28,676 nt of DNA, from the NCBI GenBank assembly GCA_014860005.1, contig JACZKP010000158.1:1-28676 (forward strand), written 5' to 3'. Shown piece after piece: positions 9,142-15,294 of this stretch. Source of the DNA: Verrucomicrobiota bacterium (GTDB lineage: Bacteria > Verrucomicrobiota > Verrucomicrobiae > Limisphaerales > UBA11358). Numbering within the stretch: position 1 is the first letter of the stretch; each line of letters opens with the position of its first letter. The position numbers and the translations under genes were made by a program. Below the pieces are notes generated by a model, which did not search any database, was not told the DNA's origin, and worked only from the letters and a program-made list of their open reading frames with translations.

Positions 9142-12100
9142 ATGTATCCGAACCACCGAACGTCAACCGCCGCCTTGTCATCCATCCATCAAGCTTTCGC
9201 CCAACGGCTCTTCCGGCGTGGCGCCGCTGGGCTGCTGGTATGGGTTGCCGTGCTTACGTTTAGCACAGCCACCGCCCAGGAGCGCGCCACGACTTTGCCG
9301 CCCACGGAGCTTGCCGGCTTGCGTTGGACCAACGCTTTCTTTCCGGGTAGCACGTACCGTGCGGCGGTGCCGACAGGCGAGGTGTTGCTCGGGCATCCCA
9401 TCGGCCAACGCGCGGCGAACACTGCCGAAATCGAGAAGTGCCTCAAGGCCTGGGCCGCGGCCGCGCCCGATCGCATGCGGTTGGTCGAATACGCGCGCAG
9501 TTATGAAGACCGTCCGCTGCACTACCTGGTTGTGACCGCGCCGAAGAATCTCTCGCGACTGGAGGAAATCAAAAGCGGCACGGCGAAGCTGGAAGATCCC
9601 CGCAAGCTTTCCGAGGCCGAAGCGAAGCGACTCATTGAGACGCTCGTGCCGGTCGCGTGGCTGGGTTACACGATTCACGGAGATGAAACCGAAGGCTCGG
9701 ACGCCGCGCTGGCGGTGCTTTACCATCTCATCGCCGCCGAGAATCCGGAAGTGACGAAGCTCCTCGAAGATGTCGTGGTGATCGTAGATCCGTTGCAGAA
9801 TCCGGATGGCCGCGACCGCTTCCTCAAGATGATTGCCGAGAATCGCGGCACAACTCCCAATGTGGATGATCAGTCGTTGCAGCACACCGGTTACGACGCC
9901 CGGGGACGCGGCAATCACTATTTCTTCGACCTGAACCGCGATCCGCTGTTCGGAATTCACCCGGAAACGCGCGGGCGCATGGTCGCAGTTTCGCAATGGA
10001 ATCCGGTGCTGGTCGTGGACGCGCACGGTATGGGCGCGCAGAACACGCACCTGTTTTCCCCGCCGCGCGAACCGATCAACCTCCATTTCCCGGCCAGTGA
10101 CGCGCATTGGGGTCGCCTGTTTGCGCGCGATCAGGCCACCGCGTTCGACCAGCATGGCCTCGTTTATTACCACGGTGAGTGGAATGAAGGATGGTATCCG
10201 GGCTACACGGACGCATGGCCGGTGTTTCGAGGAGCGGTGGGCATTCTTTACGAACAGGCGCGCATCGCTGAGGACGGCGTGCGCCGGCCGGAAGGCCGCA
10301 TCCTGAGCTATCGCGAATCCGTGTTTCATCACGTGATCGGCTCGATGGCCAATCTCAAGACGGTTCAGGCAAACAAAAAGCAGTTGCTGCAAAACTTCTA
10401 CACGATTCGCCAGCGCGCCTGCGCTGCGGACGGCCCTTATGCAAAGCGCACGTTTGCCGTGCTGCCAACCGCCAATCGCGCCCGGCTGGACAAGTTTATC
10501 AAACTCTCGCAGTTGCACGGCTTTGAAATGTTCCAGGCCACCAATGAATTCACGGCCGCGAGCGCGACCGACCAATTGGGCCGCGAAGTGAAGGACCGCA
10601 AGCTTCCCGCCGGTACCATCCTCATCCCGAACCGGCAACCGCTCGGTCATCTCGTTGCCGCCGCGCTCGAATTCGATCCCCGGATTCCAGCCAAGGCGCT
10701 CGAAGACGAACGTCAGGAAATCCTGCGCAACGGCGGGTCGCGCATTTACGACACCACTGCGTGGAATCTGACGATGATGTTCGGGTTGGAGGCGTTAACA
10801 TTGCCAATCGAGTTGCCCGCCGCCGCCCAGCCCTACAAGCCCGCCGACCGCACGGGAACCGGAGTGGTCGGCGAAGTGGAGTCGCCCGTGGCTTACGCGA
10901 TTGACGGTGCGGACGACTTGTCCGTGACAGCGGCGGCGCGGTTGATGGAGCGCGGCCTGCAAGTGCGCGCGGCGGAGAAGGCGTTTGAATTCGACGGGCA
11001 GAAGTTCGCGCGTGGTTCGGTCGTCATCACACGATTGGACAACCGGGATTTCACGGGCGACCTGCGGGCCACAGTTGACGCGACTACGCGTGAGTTGCGG
11101 CTTCGCGCTGTCGCCATCCGCAGCGGGTTGGGCGAGGGTGACCTGCCCGACCTCGGCGGCGAACACTTCAAGCGTCTCGAACCGCCCCGCATCGCGCTGT
11201 TGAGCCGTGGCGGATCGAGTCCGCTCGCGCTGGGTGAGGTGTGGTTTTTCCTCGATCACGAACTGGGCATCCGTCACGCGCGCATCAACGTCGAGGGCGA
11301 GCCGGATTTGTCCCGCTACAATGTGGTTGTGGTGCCGGAACGCTTTGGCGGTCCGTTGCCCGGCTCGTGGACCAACCGGCTCAAGGATTGGGTGCGGGCC
11401 GGCGGGACGCTCATCGCCATGGGCAACTCTGCCGCGCAGTTCGCCGACGAGAAGGCCGGCCTGAGCAAAGTGCGCGTGTTGCCCGACGTGCTGAACAAAC
11501 TGGGCGACTACGAACTGGCGGTGCTCCGCGAATGGCTGTCGCGTGACGGTGAATTGCCGCCCGCCGACGCCGTGTGGTCGCACAAAGCCGTGCCCGGACT
11601 GAAATATCCCTGGCAATCAATTGACGGCGCGCACGCGGAGGAAAAGGAACTCAAGAAACGCGACGCTTGGTTGAACTTGTTCATGCCGCAAGGCGCCCTC
11701 GTGGCCGCGCGCGTGGATGTGAAACACTGGTTGACGTTCGGCTGTGACGAGCCACTGCCGGTGCTCGCGCTTCGCAACCCGGTGCTCATGGCCGCTGAAG
11801 GCGTCGAGGTTCCGGTGCGTCTCGGCTACCTGACCAAAGTCGAAGCCAAGGACGCGGACGCCGCGAAAACAAACTCTGCGAAAACGGAATCCTCAACTAA
11901 GTCCGACTCCTCCGATAAACCGGATGCCGACAAAAAGGAAAAGAAAGAACCGCCCCGCGTGGGTTGGAGCGCGCTGCCGCCCGGTACCGAGATGCACTTG
12001 CGCATGAGCGGTCTGCTCTGGCCCGAGGCGACGCATCGTCTGGCGAATTCCGCTTACGTCACGCGCGAATCCGTAGGCCGCGGGCAAATCATCCTATTCG

Positions 12101-12207
12101 CGACCCGGCCGACGTTCCGCGCGGCCACACTTGGCCCCGCGCGCATGATGCTCAACGCAATGATCTACGGCCCCGGCTACGGCGCCGCGCAGCCGATACG
12201 TCCGTGA
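9142..12207 (+). CDS. Large exported M14 family zinc carboxypeptidase-like protein
   Basis: This 1021-residue protein has an N-terminal hydrophobic segment (LLVWVAVLTFSTATAQ, about 31-46) that looks like a signal peptide. The M14 metallopeptidase domain spans about 85-400. Zinc ligands fit His179-xx-Glu182 in YTIHGDETEG and His295 in VVDAHGMG. NPDGRDRF and FDLNRDPLFG match the substrate-binding region, and Glu371 in ILYEQARIAEDG is the likely catalytic Glu. A long C-terminal part (about 450-900) includes a glutamine-amidotransferase-like segment (YNVVVVPERFGG, RAGGTLIAMGNSA). A Lys/Asp/Ser-rich linker lies at about 900-940, followed by a final beta-rich piece (IILFATRPTFRA). It probably trims peptides in the periplasm or outside the cell. 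It stands alone and is flanked by two copies of one repeat. Confidence 0.9.
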   Translation: MYPNHRTSTAALSSIHQAFAQRLFRRGAAGLLVWVAVLTFSTATAQERATTLPPTELAGLRWTNAFFPGSTYRAAVPTGEVLLGHPIGQRAANTAEIEKCLKAWAAAAPDRMRLVEYARSYEDRPLHYLVVTAPKNLSRLEEIKSGTAKLEDPRKLSEAEAKRLIETLVPVAWLGYTIHGDETEGSDAALAVLYHLIAAENPEVTKLLEDVVVIVDPLQNPDGRDRFLKMIAENRGTTPNVDDQSLQHTGYDARGRGNHYFFDLNRDPLFGIHPETRGRMVAVSQWNPVLVVDAHGMGAQNTHLFSPPREPINLHFPASDAHWGRLFARDQATAFDQHGLVYYHGEWNEGWYPGYTDAWPVFRGAVGILYEQARIAEDGVRRPEGRILSYRESVFHHVIGSMANLKTVQANKKQLLQNFYTIRQRACAADGPYAKRTFAVLPTANRARLDKFIKLSQLHGFEMFQATNEFTAASATDQLGREVKDRKLPAGTILIPNRQPLGHLVAAALEFDPRIPAKALEDERQEILRNGGSRIYDTTAWNLTMMFGLEALTLPIELPAAAQPYKPADRTGTGVVGEVESPVAYAIDGADDLSVTAAARLMERGLQVRAAEKAFEFDGQKFARGSVVITRLDNRDFTGDLRATVDATTRELRLRAVAIRSGLGEGDLPDLGGEHFKRLEPPRIALLSRGGSSPLALGEVWFFLDHELGIRHARINVEGEPDLSRYNVVVVPERFGGPLPGSWTNRLKDWVRAGGTLIAMGNSAAQFADEKAGLSKVRVLPDVLNKLGDYELAVLREWLSRDGELPPADAVWSHKAVPGLKYPWQSIDGAHAEEKELKKRDAWLNLFMPQGALVAARVDVKHWLTFGCDEPLPVLALRNPVLMAAEGVEVPVRLGYLTKVEAKDADAAKTNSAKTESSTKSDSSDKPDADKKEKKEPPRVGWSALPPGTEMHLRMSGLLWPEATHRLANSAYVTRESVGRGQIILFATRPTFRAATLGPARMMLNAMIYGPGYGAAQPIRP

Positions 12208-12515
12208 GCGCCGGTGGTTGACGCGAGTTGAGATCTATTTAGGCGCGCAAAAGTGCTTCGACATGATTCGAGTTCGCAGCGCTGAAGCGGGCTGAAGCCC
12301 GCGCCCCGGGGCGCGGCATTTATGCCGCTTCAACGCAGAACTGTCCCAACCGATGTCGACAAATCCATGCGCGTCCATACAGCAGAGCAACGCAGCTCGT
12401 TTTTAGTTCAGCAAAGGTCTTGCGACCTCGACCAGCAATTGCCTATTGCGGCGTTCTCCCACAGAATGGCGCGCGTGATCCCAAGCAGCCAAAGCTAGAC
12501 ACGCCAGCGCAAAAC
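12208..12515. other. Intergenic spacer after the M14 peptidase gene
   Basis: Apart from the repeat at 12283-12332 I see no gene or clear signal here. The open frame that starts at 12420 becomes recognisable only at about 12516, where the kinase remnant starts. Confidence 0.5.
12283..12332. repeat. 50-nt palindromic repeat, copy 2 (REP-like)
   Basis: This is the same element as at 8852-8901, in the same orientation and of the same length. It ends GCGGCATTTATGCCGCTTC, so its outer arms pair better (GAAGCGG/CCGCTTC) than in copy 1. It lies 75 bases after the M14 peptidase stop codon and could act as a transcription or mRNA-end hairpin. Confidence 0.8.
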
Positions 12516-12668
12516 ATAATTGGCACCTCGCTCAACCAGTGTCAGATCACCGCCTCCATCGGCGCGGGCGGGATGGGCGAGGTGTTTCGCGCGCGTGACA
12601 CGCGGCTCAAACGGGATGTGGCGGCGCAGGTGTTACCGATGACCGAAGGAACCTGCACTATTTCGTAA
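12516..12668 (+). pseudogene. Remnant of a Ser/Thr protein kinase N-terminus
   Basis: The frame encodes [20 protein letters not shown] and then [20 protein letters not shown]. This is the glycine-rich ATP loop ([13 protein letters not shown]) of a Hanks-type bacterial kinase. In the next strand the normally invariant Lys of VA-x-K-VLP is Gln. The frame then ends at a stop (12666-12668) with none of the catalytic core. Only about 42 residues of kinase sequence remain, so this is a gene fragment, not an enzyme. Confidence 0.75.
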
Positions 12669-12677
12669 AGCGTAGAT

Positions 12678-12932
12678 ATGCATGCGGATGAGCTAAACGA
12701 ATAACGCGCACCTTATGCTGCGCACGGGGACGCCACAATACCGCCCGATTGGCTCGCGGAATTTGAAGCCGCAGCGCGCCGCCCACTCGAGACCCGTTTT
12801 CGCTACGCTTTCATTCACACCTAAAGACCCGTGCTGGATGACGTGCCTTTCAGCGCCTTCGACACGACGGCGGACTACCGGCGCTGGTGCGAGGAGAATC
12901 TGCCGGCCTGGCTGGGCTATGGGCGCGTTTGA
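12678..12932 (+). pseudogene. Decayed ORF with two in-frame TAA codons, upstream of nucleotidyltransferase
   Basis: Read in one frame from ATG 12678, the sequence gives MHADELNE-stop, then RAPYAAHGDATIPPDWLAEF through RRPLETRFRYAFIHT-stop, then RPVLDDVPFSAFDTTADYRR and WCEENLPAWLGYGRV-stop. The pieces are protein-like in composition and lie in the same frame, so they look like one gene of about 84 codons with two nonsense changes. The last piece could still be read from GTG 12831. It overlaps the next gene by 14 bases, which suggests a former operon of two small genes, perhaps of toxin-antitoxin type. I recognise no precise family. Confidence 0.5.
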
Positions 12933-13248
12933 ATATCGTCAGGCACAGGAAATCCGCGACGGCTTTCATCGTCACGGAGTGCGCTATTTGTTTCTGGGCA
13001 AGTCCGGCACGATCCTTCTTGGGTTCCCAGACACGACCCAGGACGTTGATCTGTTCGTGGAGCAAACACCGGAAAACTGTGCCGCGCTGGTCGAGGCCCT
13101 GCGCGAATTAGGATTCGCATTGAATGAAGCGCAAGCTGCCGAGGTGAGGCGCGGGAAGGATTTCATCCAATTGAAGAATGATCCCTTCGATCTCGATTTG
13201 ATCTTCTCGCCCGACGGCATTGAGCGGTTCGCCGACGCATGGCGCTGA
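12919..13248 (+). CDS. Small nucleotidyltransferase-fold protein, probably C-terminally truncated
   Basis: This 109-residue protein resembles the N-terminal half of nucleotidyltransferase-fold proteins of the AbiEii/MNT kind. It shows VRYLFLGKSGTILLGFPDTTQ, then the metal-binding pair Asp42-x-Asp44 in TQDVDLFVE, and a possible third acid in DPFDLDLIF. The usual GG or GS turn is present as GKSG. It ends abruptly at GIERFADAWR, where relatives, as I recall them, continue with a helical C-terminal part. Two stop codons occur within ten bases, so it is likely truncated. The ATG sits inside the end of the preceding decayed ORF. It may be half of an old toxin-antitoxin pair. Activity is doubtful. 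Confidence 0.65.
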   Translation: MGAFEYRQAQEIRDGFHRHGVRYLFLGKSGTILLGFPDTTQDVDLFVEQTPENCAALVEALRELGFALNEAQAAEVRRGKDFIQLKNDPFDLDLIFSPDGIERFADAWR

Positions 13249-13319
13249 CGGCGGTGACAAATACACAACGATGATTGCGGCGTAACCCGGCTTTCGACTA
13301 AAACAGACTCGCACAACTG

Positions 13320-13919
13320 ATGAGCCGAACAAAAATTCTCATGGGCGATTGCCAGCACTGCGGCGGGCGCGTCGAGTTTCCCGCTGAGTCCGTGGGCTTG
13401 ACGGCGGAATGTCCCCATTGCCGACAGCACACCGAATTGTTCCTGGCCGCACCACCGCAAACCTCGACCGTGCCCGTCAAAACCATCGTGTTTGCGATTA
13501 TCGCGCTCCTCATTCTTGTGGGCGGATGGATTGGCACGCAGATGGCCTTGAAACGTGCGCAGCGTTTGACGGAACGTGCGAACGCAGCATCAGCCAACGC
13601 GGCTGCGCAGCCGGCATCGGCAGCCACACCGTCGGAAGTGGCCTTGCCGGCCGGCTTTCGGGTTTCCGCCATCATGCTGGAGAAAACTTCCGGCAGTTCA
13701 CAGGTTTACGCCGTCGGCCTGTTGCGGAACGACACGGACCGCCAGCGGCGGGGAGTGAAGGTGGAACTGGATTTGTTCGATGCTTCCGGCAGAAGAGTCG
13801 GCGCCGCCACGGATACACTGCCGATGATCGAACCGCGGGCGGAATGGCGATTCAAAGCGCGCGTCGTTGAAGCAGACGCCACTGCCGCACAGCTAAAGGC
13901 CATCAGGGAGGAACCGTAA
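13320..13919 (+). CDS. Zinc-ribbon single-pass membrane protein with FxLYD-like domain
   Basis: This is a 199-residue protein. An N-terminal zinc ribbon has Cys11-xx-Cys14 and Cys31-xx-Cys34 (CQHCGG and CPHC). One membrane helix lies at about 54-76 (VKTIVFAIIALLILVGGWIG). An Ala-rich linker (ANAASANAAAQPASAATP) leads to a C-terminal beta-sandwich (about 110-199) with VYAVGLLRNDTDRQRRGVKV, then LDLFDASGRRVGAATD and IEPRAEWRFKARV, which resembles FxLYD-type domains. The zinc ribbon should face the cytoplasm and the sandwich the outside. The start may instead be the Met at residue 8. It is 110 bases before an exported SMP-30-like protein. The role is unknown. Confidence 0.8.
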   Translation: MSRTKILMGDCQHCGGRVEFPAESVGLTAECPHCRQHTELFLAAPPQTSTVPVKTIVFAIIALLILVGGWIGTQMALKRAQRLTERANAASANAAAQPASAATPSEVALPAGFRVSAIMLEKTSGSSQVYAVGLLRNDTDRQRRGVKVELDLFDASGRRVGAATDTLPMIEPRAEWRFKARVVEADATAAQLKAIREEP

Positions 13920-14029
13920 ATTTGCCCGCAATGGTGCGTTGGCGTGGTGGACCGTCCCCAAGCTTTTGATTGAACCATTCGCGTGCGAACGGCAAGCTGA
14001 CGCCGCAACTCACACAAATAGCAAACACC

Positions 14030-15106
14030 ATGTCTGCCAAACCCACTGCCGACCGGCTCAATTCAAACTCTTTCAATCGCCGGCATTTCTTGCGGAGCAC
14101 GTCCACGGCCGTCGTGACGCTGGCGTGCAGTCGCGCGACCTTCGCCACTGAGCGCGATTGGACAGGAAAACAGCCGGTGCGTTATCCTGATCAAGACATC
14201 CTCGCGCTCGACCGCCGCTTCCCGAAGATCGGCAACACGCCGATTCAACGCCTGCACACCGGCGCGCTGTGGGCGGAAGGCTGCGCATGGAACGGCGTCG
14301 GGCGTTATCTGGTCTGGAGCGATATTCCCAACGATCGCCAGTTTCGCTGGCTCGACGAAGACGGCCACGTCAGCGTGTTTCGTCAACCCGCTGGCAACAG
14401 CAACGGCAACACGTTCGACTTCGAGGGCCGACAGATTTCCTGCGAGCACGGCAACCGCCGCGTCGTGCGCTACGAACATAACGGTAGCGTGACCGTGCTG
14501 GCTGACAAATGGCAGGGCAAACCCTTCAACGCGCCGAACGACGCGGTCGTGCATCCTGACGGCGGCATTTGGTTCACTGATCCCGGTTACGGCAGCATGG
14601 GAAATTACGAAGGCCACAAGGGAAAACTCGAAATCAAGGAAGCCGTTTATCGCGTTGACGCGAAGTCGGGGAAAATGGACCTCGTGAGTGATGAAGGATT
14701 CAAACCAAACGGCCTGTGCTTTACGCCCGACTATAAGAAGCTTTACGTCGCCGACACCGGCGGGCCATCGCCCAAAGGCATTGACGTGTGGGACATCGTG
14801 GACGGCGCGAAGCTGCGCAACAAACGCCGCTTTTGCTCGATGGAATTTCAGGGAAAAGCGGGCGGCGCGGACGGAATCCGCGCGGACATTGAAGGAAACA
14901 TCTGGGCCGCGGCGGGCTGGGTTGGCGAAGGCTATGACGGGGTTCACGCTTTCTCACCGGAAGGCGAGCGCATTGGGATGATTCTGTTGCCGGAGATTTG
15001 CGGGAATCTTTGCTTCGGTGGCGTGAAACGCAACCGCCTGTTCATGGCGGCCAGCCAATCGCTCTATGCCGTCTATGTCGAGACACAGGGCGCGCATATC
15101 ACGTAA
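14030..15106 (+). CDS. Tat-exported SMP-30/gluconolactonase-like protein
   Basis: This 358-residue protein starts MSAKPTADRLNSNSFNRRHF. The twin-arginine motif NRRHFL (residues 16-21) and a hydrophobic stretch (TAVVTLACS) indicate Tat export. The rest is a six-bladed propeller of the SMP-30/gluconolactonase/LRE family: ALWAEGCAWNGVGRYLVWSD, NTFDFEGRQISCEHGNRRV, FNAPNDAVVHPDGGIWFTDP, FKPNGLCFTPDYKKLYVADT and GGADGIRADIEGNIWAAAG. The Glu in AEGCAW, the Asn in NAPND and the Asp in GADGI fit the family metal ligands. It probably hydrolyses a sugar lactone or similar ester outside the cytoplasm, and the substrate cannot be told. A longer frame reaches 13970. The chosen ATG places the twin arginines at a normal distance. 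Confidence 0.9.
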   Translation: MSAKPTADRLNSNSFNRRHFLRSTSTAVVTLACSRATFATERDWTGKQPVRYPDQDILALDRRFPKIGNTPIQRLHTGALWAEGCAWNGVGRYLVWSDIPNDRQFRWLDEDGHVSVFRQPAGNSNGNTFDFEGRQISCEHGNRRVVRYEHNGSVTVLADKWQGKPFNAPNDAVVHPDGGIWFTDPGYGSMGNYEGHKGKLEIKEAVYRVDAKSGKMDLVSDEGFKPNGLCFTPDYKKLYVADTGGPSPKGIDVWDIVDGAKLRNKRRFCSMEFQGKAGGADGIRADIEGNIWAAAGWVGEGYDGVHAFSPEGERIGMILLPEICGNLCFGGVKRNRLFMAASQSLYAVYVETQGAHIT

Positions 15107-15136
15107 GTCGCGCATCGGGTGGCGCAAAATTCCCTT

Positions 15137-15223
15137 AAACGCAGAGGACGCAAAGGATCACACAGAGGGCACAGAGTAGTTTCTCCGCGATCCTCTGCGA
15201 TAACCTCCGCGACCTCTGCGTTT
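15137..15223. repeat. 87-nt intergenic imperfect palindrome
   Basis: The ends AAACGCAGAGG and CCTCTGCGTTT are a perfect 11-bp inverted repeat, extended to 15 bases with one mismatch (ACGC against GCGA). Inner arms GGATC/GATCC also pair. The middle is built from short CAGAGG/CCTCTGC-like repeats. It lies between the SMP-30-like gene and hrpB and could fold into one long hairpin in RNA. It looks like a member of an interspersed repeat family. Confidence 0.75.
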
Positions 15224-15294
15224 GAGCGCCGGGCCTGACAGTCACTGTTTCAGTTCTCGCAAGACCGGGCAGGTTTGGGTATCCATAGCGCCCC

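Noticed and set aside
9178..10650. 490-residue minus-strand ORF opposite the M14 peptidase gene
   Set aside because: It is the antisense shadow of a clear metallopeptidase gene. The high GC content keeps such frames open.
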